Origin: Ornithomonoglobus_A sp045532455
GTDB lineage: Bacteria > Bacillota > Clostridia > UBA1381
DNA: 64,000 nt
Direction of reading: 5' to 3'
Assembly: GCA_045532455.1 (NCBI GenBank)
Contig: JAZSFX010000020.1
Location: forward strand, 1 to 64,000
Within the stretch, counting starts at the first letter, position 1. Each line of letters starts with the position of its first letter. Shown piece after piece: positions 40,949 to 48,689 of this stretch. The position numbers and the translations under genes were made by a program. Below the pieces are notes generated by a model. That model made no database searches. It saw nothing but the letters and a program-made list of their open reading frames with translations, and was not told the DNA's origin.

Positions 40949-42321
40949 TTTACACCTTGCGGAGTATCTTCAAGAACGATATTCATTTCCTTTAATTTGT
41001 CTCTTATTTCGTCAGCCTTTGCCCAATTCTTTTCAGCTCTTGCCTTTGTTCTTTCCGCAATCAGAGCCTCAACCTCATCATCAAGCGACTTTTCACCACT
41101 TTGATTGAATAATCCCAAAACAGAGCCAAGCTCTCTTATGAGTGCAAGTATGGAGTTAATAGTTTCTTTTGAGGCCGCAGCATCAACCTTTGTGTTTGCA
41201 AGATAAACTATATCAAATATCGCTGCAATAGCGTCGGCAGTATTCAAATCATCTTCCATAGCGGCAATATACTTTTTCTTGTAGGCATCAAGCTCTTGTA
41301 ATATGGCTGAATCCGCCTCGCCATCATTTGCACCTTGTTTTAAAAATTCAAGATTGTTAATGCATGTGTATACTCTGCCTACTGCCGATTTTGCCTGCTC
41401 CATAAGTAAATCGGAGAAGTTTATCGGGTTACGGTAATGCGCGCTAAGCATAAAAAATCTTATAACTTCGCTATCATACTTTTCTCTTATATCTCTTACA
41501 GTAAAGAAATTACCCAATGACTTACTCATTTTCTGGTTGTTTATATTAATGTAGCCATTGTGCATCCAATACTTAGCAAAAGGCTTACCGTTTGCAGACT
41601 CGCTTTGTGCGATTTCGTTCTCGTGATGAGGGAATATCAAATCCTGACCTCCTGAGTGCAAATCGATAGTTTCACCAAGATATTTATTTGCCATGGCACT
41701 GCATTCGATATGCCAGCCCGGTCTGCCCATTCCCCACGGGCTTTCCCATGCAGGCTCGCCCTCTTTTTGCTTTTTCCAGAGTGCAAAGTCCATAACGTCT
41801 TGCTTTGTTTCGTTTATGTCTATTCTTGCACCGGCTTCCAAATCCTCAAGAGGTTGTTTGGAAAGCTTGCCGTATTCGCGGAATTTCTTTGTTGAAAAAT
41901 ACACGTCTCCGTCAACGTTATATGCAAAGCCTTTTTCTTCGAGTTTTTTAACTATTTCTATTATAGCATCTATATTTTCAGTTGCTTTGGGATGAACAGT
42001 AGCTTTATGAATACCGAGTGCAGTTGCATCTTCGAAATATTCGTTTATAAATCTCTCTCCAAGCTCTTTTACTGTTATACCCTCAGCGTTTGCCCTTTTT
42101 ATCATTTTATCGTCTATATCGGTGAAGTTTTGCACAAACTTTACCTTGTATCCGCTATATTCAAGATAACGACGCATTGTGTCGAACACAATAAAAGGAC
42201 GGGCATTACCTATATGAAAATAGTCATATACGGTAGGTCCGCAAGAATACATTTTTACCTCATTTTTATCTATTGGTATAAATTCTTCTTTCTTACGTGT
42301 AAGAGTGTTATATACTTTCAT
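40930..42321 (-). CDS. cysS: Cysteinyl-tRNA synthetase
   Basis: Class I aminoacyl-tRNA synthetase, 463 aa from ATG 42321 (MKVYNTLTRKKEEFIPI). The zinc cysteine lies in MYSCGPTVYD, the HIGH-equivalent is HIGNARPF, further zinc ligands in WHIECSAM and FPHHENE, and KMSKS is present as NQKMSKSLGN. The frame continues 17 codons upstream to an ATG at 42372, but that ATG lies within the predicted -10 box, so it cannot be on the transcript. No T-box precedes the gene. It heads the cysS-mrnC-transketolase operon. Confidence 0.96.
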   Translation of the reverse strand: MKVYNTLTRKKEEFIPIDKNEVKMYSCGPTVYDYFHIGNARPFIVFDTMRRYLEYSGYKVKFVQNFTDIDDKMIKRANAEGITVKELGERFINEYFEDATALGIHKATVHPKATENIDAIIEIVKKLEEKGFAYNVDGDVYFSTKKFREYGKLSKQPLEDLEAGARIDINETKQDVMDFALWKKQKEGEPAWESPWGMGRPGWHIECSAMANKYLGETIDLHSGGQDLIFPHHENEIAQSESANGKPFAKYWMHNGYININNQKMSKSLGNFFTVRDIREKYDSEVIRFFMLSAHYRNPINFSDLLMEQAKSAVGRVYTCINNLEFLKQGANDGEADSAILQELDAYKKKYIAAMEDDLNTADAIAAIFDIVYLANTKVDAAASKETINSILALIRELGSVLGLFNQSGEKSLDDEVEALIAERTKARAEKNWAKADEIRDKLKEMNIVLEDTPQGVKWSYAK

Positions 42322-42370
42322 ATTATCCACGTAGCCTTTCTTAATTATTTGAGTATTTATTACGCAATTC

Positions 42371-42399
42371 ATTATAGCATAAATTTACATAAATTGCAA
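42371..42399 (-). promoter_or_regulatory. Sigma-A promoter of cysS
   Basis: Minus-strand TTGCAA (42399-42394), 17-bp spacer, TATAAT (42376-42371). It fixes the cysS start downstream of about 42364. Confidence 0.82.
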
Positions 42400-42500
42400 T
42401 AGCGCATTTGAAAAAGAAAGAAACTTTTTACATTATAATATTATTGCATAATGTACATAACTTTTTTGGAATTTTTAGGTGTATAAATTCAAAAAACTAC

Positions 42501-42529
42501 TTGACAAACAATAATTTGTGTGATATCAT
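42501..42529 (+). promoter_or_regulatory. Sigma-A promoter of tRNA-Glu
   Basis: TTGACA (42501-42506), 17-bp spacer, TATCAT (42524-42529), 20 bp before the tRNA 5' end. Confidence 0.82.
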
Positions 42530-42548
42530 ATACAGGTAATTTATTTGC

Positions 42549-42620
42549 GGCCCGTTGGTCAAGCGGTTAAGACTCCGCCCTCTCACGGCGGCATCAAGGG
42601 TTCGATTCCCTTACGGGTCA
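42549..42620 (+). tRNA. tRNA-Glu (CTC)
   Basis: 72-nt cloverleaf: acceptor GGCCCGT/ACGGGTC, D-arm, anticodon stem CCGCC/GGCGG with loop CTCTCAC (anticodon CTC), T-arm AAGGG-TTCGATT-CCCTT and discriminator A. CCA is not encoded. The CTC isoacceptor reads GAG codons; a TTC isoacceptor must be elsewhere. Confidence 0.95.
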
Positions 42621-42624
42621 TTAA

Positions 42625-42651
42625 AAACACTCAACAGACGGGTGTTTTTTT
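42625..42651 (+). terminator. Terminator after tRNA-Glu
   Basis: Stem AAACACTC/GGGTGTTT with a 7-nt loop, followed by TTT, 5 nt after the tRNA. It separates the tRNA from the YitT-family gene. Confidence 0.7.
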
Positions 42652-42688
42652 AGTTTATATGACAAATTTAAAAATTGCGAGTGATATT

Positions 42689-43585
42689 ATGAAAGAAAAA
42701 ACCTTAAGGAGAAGTTCATTAGAATACTTGGTAATTATTCTGGTTGCCATTCTTCTGGCATTTAATTATCAACTGTTTATTGTCCATAACGGATTTGCCC
42801 CCGCAGGACTTAACGGTATTGCGACAATGATTCAGTATAAGACGGGTTTCAGTATCGGTTATATGTCGATTATTATAAATACGCCCTTGTGTATTTTAGC
42901 ATATTTTTTATTAGATAAATCCTTTGCAAAAAGGTCTTTGGTATTTTGTCTTACGTATTCATTCGGATTTTTGTTTTTGCAGAAGTTAGGATTGGAAGCC
43001 TTTCAGTATAATGCCAACGGACACGACACCGTTTACCCCGTAATATTAAGCGGTATAATAAGCGGTTTTGTATACGGTCTTTGTTTTAAGTCAAACTCTT
43101 CGACAGGCGGTACAGATATTGTATCAAAATACATTAACTTTAAAAAACCGACCCTTAACTTTTTCTGGATTACTTTCTCGTTAAATACTCTTGTTGCAAT
43201 AATTTCGTTCTTTGTTTATGCAAAAGAAATTAACGGAGAATTAATCTATGATTATAAGCCTGTTTGCCTGTGCATTACCTATTGCTTTATTTCGAGCTTT
43301 ATCGGGAACTATATAATTAAAGGTACAAAAACAGCTTACGAGGTTACAATTATAACCACCCACCCCGACGAAATAAGCCACGATATACAAACAAAGCTAA
43401 GACACTCCTCAACAAGAATTTCTGCAACGGGTTCATTCTCACACGAGGAAAAGGCAATTTTAATATGTATAATCAACAAACACCAGCTTGTTGAAATGAA
43501 TAATATTCTGAAACAATACAGTGATACATTCTCTTTCCTGGAAATGGTAAGCGATACTTACGGTAACTTTAAGAAAATAAAATAA
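42689..43585 (+). CDS. YitT family membrane protein (DUF161 + DUF2179)
   Basis: A 298-residue membrane protein. The start at 42689 (MKEKTLRRSSLEYLVIILVA) has GAGTGA 6 nt before it; the frame is open back through the tRNA, but upstream starts lack sites or lie in the terminator. Five hydrophobic segments cover about residues 12-205 with the conserved HNGFAPAGLNGIATM and SNSSTGGTDIVSKYIN motifs of DUF161, followed by a cytoplasmic DUF2179 domain (about 215-298). YitT proteins are common in Firmicutes as several paralogues; their substrate is unknown. Confidence 0.9.
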   Translation: MKEKTLRRSSLEYLVIILVAILLAFNYQLFIVHNGFAPAGLNGIATMIQYKTGFSIGYMSIIINTPLCILAYFLLDKSFAKRSLVFCLTYSFGFLFLQKLGLEAFQYNANGHDTVYPVILSGIISGFVYGLCFKSNSSTGGTDIVSKYINFKKPTLNFFWITFSLNTLVAIISFFVYAKEINGELIYDYKPVCLCITYCFISSFIGNYIIKGTKTAYEVTIITTHPDEISHDIQTKLRHSSTRISATGSFSHEEKAILICIINKHQLVEMNNILKQYSDTFSFLEMVSDTYGNFKKIK

Positions 43586-43588
43586 ATT

Positions 43589-43622
43589 AAAAAATCACTT
43601 CACAATGTGAAGTGATTTTTTT
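43589..43622. terminator. Bidirectional terminator between yitT-like and ABC-F genes
   Basis: Stem AAAATCACTTCAC/GTGAAGTGATTTT, 3-nt loop, with A- and T-runs on both sides. It lies between two convergent stop codons (43585 and 43626). Confidence 0.88.
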
Positions 43623-43625
43623 GTT

Positions 43626-45239
43626 TTACATATTTATTTGTTTTCTTTGTTCGATATATTCGTCAAACGTACACATTCTGTCGATTACTGTACCATCACT
43701 CTGAATATCTAAAATTCTGTTTGCAATAGTATTTACAAACTCGTGGTCGTGAGAGGCAAATATTACATTTCCCTTGAATGACGTGAGTCCGTTATTTACC
43801 GCAGTAATACTTTCGAGGTCAAGATGGTTTGTCGGTTGGTCTAAAATCAGCACATTTGAACCGTATAGCATCATTCTTGAGAGCATACATCTTACCTTTT
43901 CGCCACCCGACAGAACCTTAACCTGCTTGAATACATCATCACCGCTGAATAACATTCTGCCAAGGAAACCTCTTATATATGTTTCGTTCTGAGTTTCAAA
44001 TCCCTCGGGTGCAAATTGCCTTAACCAATCCATAAGATTTAATTCACAACCCTCAAAAAACTCTGTGTTATCCTTTGGGAAATAGCTTCTTGAAGTTGAT
44101 ATTCCCCATTTTACAGTACCGCTATCAGGCTCGGATTCCAATGCAAGCATTTTTATAAGCTCGGTAACTGCAAGCTCATTTTCGCCAAGAATTGCAATTT
44201 TATCGTCGTGATTCATTGTAAAGTTGAAGTCCTTTATTAAAACCTCGCCGTTGACACTCTTTGATACCATATCAACCGTCAATAAGTCCTTGCCTGCTTC
44301 TCTGTCGCGTTCAAAGCCAACAAAGGGGTATCTTCTTGATGAGGCAGGTAGTTCTTCAACAGTCAGCTTATCAAGCATTTTTTTACGGCTTGTTGCCTGC
44401 TTTGATTTTGATTTATTAGCCGAGAATCTTGCTATAAATGTTTGCAGCTCTTTAATTTTTTCTTCAGCCCTCTTGTTTTGTTGCTTTATCATCTTTTGTA
44501 TTAATTGGCTCGATTCGTACCAGAATTCGTAGTTGCCAACATACATTTTTATCTTTGTGTAGTCTATATCTACAATATGAGTACAAACAACATTAAGAAA
44601 ATATCTGTCGTGCGAAACAACAATTACTGTACCCTCGTAGTTTATTAAAAATTCCTCAAGCCATTCTATCGCCTGCAAATCGAGGTGGTTTGTAGGCTCG
44701 TCGAGAAGTATTATATCAGGATTGCCAAATAGCGCCTGAGCAAGCAGGACCTTAACCTTTTCCTTACCGTCAAGCTCTGACATCTGTTTATATAAAATAT
44801 CCTCCGAAAGTCCAAGTCCCTGTATAAGCTTTGATGCGTCGGATTCAGCCTCCCAACCGTCCATTTCGGCAAACTCTGCCTCAAGCTCAGCCGCCTTTAC
44901 TCCGTCTTCGTCGGTAAAGTCCTCTTTTTCGTAAAGCGCGTCTTTTTCTTTCATTATAGAATACAGCTTCTGGTTGCCCATTATAACTGTGTCCATAACT
45001 GAGAACTCATCATATGCAAAATGGTCCTGTTTTAAAACTGACATTCTGCAGTTTGGTGCAATGGCTATTGTTCCCGAGGTGGAGTCAATCTCGCCCGAAA
45101 GCAACTTCAAAAATGTAGACTTGCCCGCACCGTTTGCACCTATAACACCATAGCAGTTACCTGGTGTAAATTTTAAGTTTACGTCGGAGAATAAATTCTC
45201 ACCACTGAAATTTAAGCTTAAATCTGTTACCGTTATCAT
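43626..45239 (-). CDS. ABC-F family ATPase (YkpA/YbiT type)
   Basis: Cytoplasmic tandem-ABC protein of 537 aa without membrane domains; ABC-F proteins act on the ribosome, resolving stalls or conferring antibiotic resistance. The first cassette is complete: Walker A GANGAGKSTF, signature MSELDGKEKVK-type, Walker B IILLDEPTNHLD. The inter-domain linker (about 240-300) is charged and helical, typical of the P-site tRNA interaction motif. The second cassette has signature LSGGEKVRCMLSRM and LILDQPTNHLD, but its Walker A reads LGENELAVTELI, lacking the GKS/T lysine. Neighbours do not indicate drug resistance. It follows the transglutaminase gene by 36 bp. Confidence 0.9.
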   Translation of the reverse strand: MITVTDLSLNFSGENLFSDVNLKFTPGNCYGVIGANGAGKSTFLKLLSGEIDSTSGTIAIAPNCRMSVLKQDHFAYDEFSVMDTVIMGNQKLYSIMKEKDALYEKEDFTDEDGVKAAELEAEFAEMDGWEAESDASKLIQGLGLSEDILYKQMSELDGKEKVKVLLAQALFGNPDIILLDEPTNHLDLQAIEWLEEFLINYEGTVIVVSHDRYFLNVVCTHIVDIDYTKIKMYVGNYEFWYESSQLIQKMIKQQNKRAEEKIKELQTFIARFSANKSKSKQATSRKKMLDKLTVEELPASSRRYPFVGFERDREAGKDLLTVDMVSKSVNGEVLIKDFNFTMNHDDKIAILGENELAVTELIKMLALESEPDSGTVKWGISTSRSYFPKDNTEFFEGCELNLMDWLRQFAPEGFETQNETYIRGFLGRMLFSGDDVFKQVKVLSGGEKVRCMLSRMMLYGSNVLILDQPTNHLDLESITAVNNGLTSFKGNVIFASHDHEFVNTIANRILDIQSDGTVIDRMCTFDEYIEQRKQINM

Positions 45240-45275
45240 TTATATTATTCCTTTCCCTGATTTACAAAGTCTGCA

Positions 45276-46472
45276 TTAGCTTCTTTTCTGATACTCTATA
45301 ATCTTATGATTTTGCGAAAAGAACTGCAAATTAGAATCAAAGTAAAGATGCGAAACCTCCTCGCCCTTTATCTTCTCTCCGTTTTCTATCTTGTTGGCGG
45401 TGTCCCACGTTGTATCTACAATAACCCATCTGCCATCTACATAAACCTCGTTCCACGCGTGATTCTGATAGCTTGTGGCTATTGTTTCGTCTGTCCATTC
45501 CGTATCTGCGCCAACTCCCAAAGCATAACCCGAAACAACGTTACACGGAATATCTATGCTTCTGCAAAGCGACGCATACAACGTGGCAAATCCAAGACAA
45601 ACCGCGCGTTGCGTACGGATTATTTCGTCAGCATAGAATGGCGGAGTTGTGGGTGAATCGAGGTTGTCTATATCATAATACATATATGAACAAACCCAAT
45701 CGTGCAATGCTATCGCCTTATCGTAATCTGTCGCCTTACCTTGTGTAACCTGAGTTGCAATAGATTTAATAGACTCGCGGTCGCTTTGTATTGACGGAGT
45801 GGTTTTCAGTGCGTCGGAGATTGACTTGTCCGCCTCATAGAGCGCACGGTTTTCTTCGTACACAGGTGATGTTGCAATACTCCATTTCCCTGTTTCATCT
45901 TTATTTAATGATATAACATTCAAAACCCAGCTTTTGAACTCGCCAAATTCCTTGTGTCCGTTATAAATTGTGATTTTGAGCTTGTCCTCATCAGTCTCAG
46001 GGATTTTTATGCTTTTGTTGAATATGCCGTCGGATGATACCGCTACAGTGCTTTGTTCGAGAGTATCGTTTTTACCGTCGAAATTTACAACCAGATAATT
46101 TTTTTGCGGGCTTTTTGTTATTCCGAAAATATTTAGTTTACTACCTCCCTCAACCACCTGAACACTTATATTCTCGTCGGGATAAAAAGAGAGCATGGGG
46201 CTGTTTGCAATATATGCGTTCTTTGCCACGTCTTCGGGGTCAATAGGAAGCTCCTCGTTTTTAATATATGCAATTATCTCGCTTGGTGTTGGAATAATGG
46301 AGGTTATTTCGGAAAGCTTAACCGAGAAATCCGATGACATTTGTGTTATAATGCTATATTTTTCCAATGCAGGAATGTAGCGTTCTATATTTAAAAAGAA
46401 ATCTGTTTTGGAATTAACAACACCTATCCCCACAACAAATATCACCAAAAAAGTAACAAACTTCTTTTTCAC
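45276..46472 (-). CDS. Membrane-anchored transglutaminase-like protease-fold protein
   Basis: A 398-residue exported protein: N-terminal hydrophobic segment (about 4-20, MKKKFVTFLVIFVVGIGVV), a beta-rich middle region (about 95-190), and a transglutaminase-like core with the full triad: Cys292 in RAVCLGFATLYASLC, His338 in YQNHAWNEVYVDG and Asp353 in VIVDTTWDT. Bacterial members are often cell-surface peptidases or cross-linking proteins; substrate unknown. It is placed directly before the ABC-F gene and 70 bp after the tRNA cluster terminator. Confidence 0.88.
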   Translation of the reverse strand: MKKKFVTFLVIFVVGIGVVNSKTDFFLNIERYIPALEKYSIITQMSSDFSVKLSEITSIIPTPSEIIAYIKNEELPIDPEDVAKNAYIANSPMLSFYPDENISVQVVEGGSKLNIFGITKSPQKNYLVVNFDGKNDTLEQSTVAVSSDGIFNKSIKIPETDEDKLKITIYNGHKEFGEFKSWVLNVISLNKDETGKWSIATSPVYEENRALYEADKSISDALKTTPSIQSDRESIKSIATQVTQGKATDYDKAIALHDWVCSYMYYDIDNLDSPTTPPFYADEIIRTQRAVCLGFATLYASLCRSIDIPCNVVSGYALGVGADTEWTDETIATSYQNHAWNEVYVDGRWVIVDTTWDTANKIENGEKIKGEEVSHLYFDSNLQFFSQNHKIIEYQKRS

Positions 46473-46506
46473 AAGAATTCACCCCCATACAAACGTGATT
46501 TAGATA

Positions 46507-46535
46507 AAAAAAGCACTTCGTGCGAAGTGCTTTTT
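46507..46535 (-). terminator. Terminator of the tRNA cluster
   Basis: Stem AAAAAGCACTTCG/CGAAGTGCTTTTT, 2-4-nt loop, T-rich on the minus strand, 7 bp after the 3' end of tRNA-Cys. Confidence 0.88.
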
Positions 46536-46541
46536 GTAAAG

Positions 46542-46613
46542 AGGCGCCACCCGGATTTGAACCGGGGCATAAAAGTTTTGCAGACTTCTGCCTTACCACT
46601 TGGCTATGGCGCC
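46542..46613 (-). tRNA. tRNA-Cys (GCA)
   Basis: 72 nt on the minus strand: acceptor GGCGCCA region pairing with TGGCGCC, anticodon loop CTGCAAA (GCA), T-arm CCCGG-TTCAAAT-CCGGG, discriminator T. CCA not encoded. It is separated from the other four tRNAs by a terminator hairpin, so its expression may depend on read-through or processing. Confidence 0.96.
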
Positions 46614-46622
46614 ATATTTGTA

Positions 46623-46654
46623 AAACAAAAGACGCAAGAGTGCGTCTTTTGTTT
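46623..46654 (-). terminator. Terminator between tRNA-Gly and tRNA-Cys
   Basis: Stem AAACAAAAGACGC/GCGTCTTTTGTTT (13 bp) with a 6-nt loop and a T-rich 3' side on the minus strand. Only 5 bp from the CCA end of tRNA-Gly. Confidence 0.8.
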
Positions 46655-46659
46655 CAAAA

Positions 46660-46734
46660 TGGAGCGGAAGACGAGATTCGAACTCGCGACGTTCACCTTG
46701 GCAAGGTGACGCTCTACCACTGAGCCACTCCCGC
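46660..46734 (-). tRNA. tRNA-Gly (GCC), CCA encoded
   Basis: Minus strand: acceptor GCGGGAG/CTTCCGC, anticodon stem TCACC/GGTGA with loop TTGCCAA (GCC), T-arm GCGAG-TTCGAAT-CTCGT, discriminator T followed by an encoded CCA. The 71-nt body is identical to the second tRNA-Gly at 54945-55016, which lacks CCA. Confidence 0.96.
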
Positions 46735-46741
46735 ACTTAAA

Positions 46742-46814
46742 TGCCTTCGGGTGGAATCGAACCGCCGACACAGGGATTTTCAGTCCCTTGCTCTACCGAC
46801 TGAGCTACAAAGGC
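46742..46814 (-). tRNA. tRNA-Phe (GAA)
   Basis: Minus strand, 73 nt: acceptor GCCTTTG/CGAAGGC, anticodon stem GGGA/TCCC with loop CTGAAAA (GAA), T-arm GGCGG-TTCGATT-CCACC, discriminator A. CCA not encoded. Confidence 0.96.
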
Positions 46815-46817
46815 ATA

Positions 46818-46894
46818 TGGCGACCCGGATGAGGCTCGAACTCACGACCTCCAGCGTGACAGGCTGGCGTTCTAACCAACTGAACTACCGGGCC
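46818..46894 (-). tRNA. tRNA-Asp (GTC), CCA encoded
   Basis: Minus strand: acceptor GGCCCGG/CCGGGTC, anticodon stem CCAGC/GCTGG with loop CTGTCAC (GTC), T-arm GTGAG-TTCGAGC-CTCAT, discriminator G and encoded CCA (46820-46818). Confidence 0.96.
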
Positions 46895-46899
46895 ATATA

Positions 46900-46972
46900 T
46901 GGGAATTACAGGGCTCGAACCTGTGACATCCTGCTTGTAAGGCAGACGCTCTCCCAGCTGAGCTAAACTCCC
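46900..46972 (-). tRNA. tRNA-Val (TAC)
   Basis: Minus strand, 73 nt: acceptor GGGAGTT/AATTCCC, anticodon loop CTTACAA (TAC) on stem CTGC/GCAG, T-arm ACAGG-TTCGAGC-CCTGT, discriminator A. First gene of the cluster, about 36 bp from the predicted transcription start. Confidence 0.96.
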
Positions 46973-47014
46973 ATATGTTACCATTGTACATCGTTCCAAT
47001 CAACGACAGAGACT

Positions 47015-47043
47015 ATTATAACAGATACTTTTTGATTTGTCAA
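47015..47043 (-). promoter_or_regulatory. Sigma-A promoter of the Val-Asp-Phe-Gly-Cys tRNA cluster
   Basis: Minus-strand TTGACA (47043-47038), 17-bp spacer, TATAAT (47020-47015): perfect consensus. The 300-bp gap to hup holds this, AT-rich DNA, and the divergent hup promoter. Confidence 0.92.
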
Positions 47044-47195
47044 CACTTTTTTTAATTTTTTTTAACAAAATAAAAAAATTTATTTTTTACTATATATATT
47101 ATGCTCTCACACCCGAAAAATTCATTGTTTTTAAGGCAAAAACACAAAAAATAGCGAAATAATAGGAAAAAAACAATTTATTTTACACAAAACAC

Positions 47196-47224
47196 TTGAC
47201 AACAGCCATTTTTTGTAATAAAAT
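47196..47224 (+). promoter_or_regulatory. Sigma-A promoter of hup
   Basis: TTGACA (47196-47201), 17-bp spacer, TAAAAT (47219-47224), 55 bp before the ATG. Confidence 0.85.
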
Positions 47225-47278
47225 GATAGAGGTATGGGATTTAATCCCGTTATTAAAAATTTCAAGGAGGAAACATAA

Positions 47279-47554
47279 ATGAACAAGACAGAATTAGTTG
47301 CAGCTGTTGCACAAAGTGCAGAGTTGACAAAGAAACAAGCTGAAGCAGCAGTTGTTGCTGTTACAGAAACAATCAAAAAGGCTCTTTGCGAAGGCGACAA
47401 AGTTCAATTATTCGGCTTTGGTGGTTTCGAAGTAAGACAAAGAGATGCTAGACAAGGCAAAAACCCAAGAACAGGCGAAGTTATCAACATACCTGCATCA
47501 AAGGTTCCTGCATTCAAAGCTGGTAAGGCTTTCAAGGATGCTGTAAACAAATAA
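47279..47554 (+). CDS. hup: DNA-binding protein HU
   Basis: Nucleoid-associated protein that bends DNA as a dimer. The 91-residue product begins MNKTELVAAVAQSAELTKKQ and contains the DNA-contacting arm FGGFEVRQRDARQGKNPRTG with the intercalating Pro, ending VPAFKAGKAFKDAVNK. AAGGAGG lies 7 nt before the start. It heads the hup-rqcP-yabP-yabQ-divIC-yabR order known from Bacillus, separated from rqcP by a long hairpin. Confidence 0.98.
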   Translation: MNKTELVAAVAQSAELTKKQAEAAVVAVTETIKKALCEGDKVQLFGFGGFEVRQRDARQGKNPRTGEVINIPASKVPAFKAGKAFKDAVNK

Positions 47555-47571
47555 TTTTATCAAAAAGAGAT

Positions 47572-47669
47572 AAGGGGCTGTCGTATCAAAAGATTTATTG
47601 TATAAAATTGATTTTTAGCAAATGTATATTTGCGCTTTTGTACAAAATCCATTGATACGACAGTCCCTT
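47572..47669 (+). repeat. 98-nt long inverted repeat between hup and rqcP
   Basis: Outer arms AAGGGGCTGTCGTATCAA and TTGATACGACAGTCCCTT pair over 18 bp (one G-T). Inside, GATTT/AAATC, TTGTATAAAA/TTTTGTACAA and an apical GCAAAT-gtat-ATTTGC continue the helix. The outer arm resembles those of copies A-D (GGGC.GTC.GTAT.AA) but the core sequence is different. It ends 16 nt before the rqcP ATG, 17 nt after the hup stop. It may be a MITE-like insert, a terminator or an RNA-processing site. Confidence 0.8.
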
Positions 47670-47685
47670 ATTGTCTGGGGCAAAT

Positions 47686-47928
47686 ATGAGAATAGACAAA
47701 TACTTAAAAGTATCACGAATAATAAAAAGACGTGCCATTGCAAACGAAGCCTGCGACCAGGGTCGTATAATGGCAAACGGAAAAGTTGTAAAAGCATCTT
47801 ACGATGTAAAAGAAAATGATATCCTTGAAATTAAAATGGGTGAACGTATAATAAAAATACGTGTACTCGATATAAAAGAACACGTACTAAAAGACGATGC
47901 CACCTCTCTTTACGAGGTAATAAATTAA
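47686..47928 (+). CDS. rqcP: RqcP, S4-domain ribosome quality-control factor (YabO/Hsp15 family)
   Basis: Binds 50S-peptidyl-tRNA complexes with RqcH and supports Ala-tail synthesis on stalled chains. The 80-residue product starts MRIDKYLKVSRIIKRRAIAN with GGGGC 6 nt upstream and contains the S4 RNA-binding fold (residues 1-60, KVVKASYDVKENDILEIKMG). The frame is open five codons further upstream but without a site. It lies between hup and yabP as in most Firmicutes. Confidence 0.94.
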   Translation: MRIDKYLKVSRIIKRRAIANEACDQGRIMANGKVVKASYDVKENDILEIKMGERIIKIRVLDIKEHVLKDDATSLYEVIN

Positions 47929-47979
47929 CAAAATCCCTCATATATATAATATGATTTTATATATAGGGAGGAATTTAGT

Positions 47980-48258
47980 TTGGCACAGAGTATAACTCAA
48001 AAAAAAGATGTTCACACCGTTACAATAAATGAAAGAAAAAACATTCAGATGACAGGCGTTATTGATGTGGGAAATTTTTCTCAAACCTGCATTGATATTA
48101 CAACCCTTGATGGTACAATAATTCTAAAAGGCAAAGATTTTAATATCTCCAGGCTTGATACCGATTTGGGTGAGCTTAGCATTTGCGGTGAGGTCTTATC
48201 ACTACAGTATACCAAAACAAAGCAAAAACGCTCAGCATTTGAAGGTCTTTTTAAATAG
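47980..48258 (+). CDS. yabP: Sporulation protein YabP
   Basis: Mother-cell sporulation protein of the YabP/YqfC family, needed with YabQ for cortex formation in Bacillus. UUG start at 47980 behind GGGAGG gives a 92-residue product with the core ERKNIQMTGVIDVGNFSQTC and DGTIILKGKDFNISRLDTDLGEL (about 45-67; position only). It precedes yabQ by 2 bp. Further support that the organism sporulates. Confidence 0.93.
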   Translation: MAQSITQKKDVHTVTINERKNIQMTGVIDVGNFSQTCIDITTLDGTIILKGKDFNISRLDTDLGELSICGEVLSLQYTKTKQKRSAFEGLFK

Positions 48259-48260
48259 AT

Positions 48261-48689
48261 ATGGCAAGCGAGGTCTACTCACTTTTAGCTCTTACCTTTA
48301 CAGGCTTTTTTATGGGTCTGTGTTATGATACCCTGCGTGCTATAAGACGCACTGTAAGCTTTAATATGCTATTTATATGGATCAGCGATTTTTTATACTG
48401 GATTTTTGTTTGTGGATTTGTTGCATATATTGTGCTACTTACCGATGACGGTAGAATTAATATTTACGAAATATGCGGTATAATAATTGGTACTATTTTG
48501 TACTATAACACAATAAGTACCTTTATAGTAAAGCTTTTGAGCCTTATTTTTAAAAAAATTCTGAAAATAATCTGTTTATTTTTTAAAATAGTATTGACAC
48601 CGATACGGTTTTTGTATAAAATTCTTATAAGGGGGAATGTTGATGAACAAAGCAATAAAACAAGTGCCGAAGAAAAAGGCACGCTATAA
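48261..48689 (+). CDS. yabQ: Spore cortex biosynthesis protein YabQ
   Basis: Polytopic membrane protein localising to the forespore envelope and required for cortex synthesis in Bacillus. The 142-residue product starts MASEVYSLLALTFTGFFMGL, has the conserved CYDTLRAIRR loop, and about four transmembrane segments (6-25, 38-62, 70-95, 95-118). It overlaps the divIC start by about 47 bp in another frame, so the two are closely coupled. Confidence 0.93.
   Translation: MASEVYSLLALTFTGFFMGLCYDTLRAIRRTVSFNMLFIWISDFLYWIFVCGFVAYIVLLTDDGRINIYEICGIIIGTILYYNTISTFIVKLLSLIFKKILKIICLFFKIVLTPIRFLYKILIRGNVDEQSNKTSAEEKGTL

Noticed and set aside
42545..42688. N-terminal extension of the YitT-family protein through the tRNA-Glu gene.
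   Set aside because: The extension is a translation of the tRNA and its terminator; the start at 42689 has a ribosome-binding site and fits the family length.
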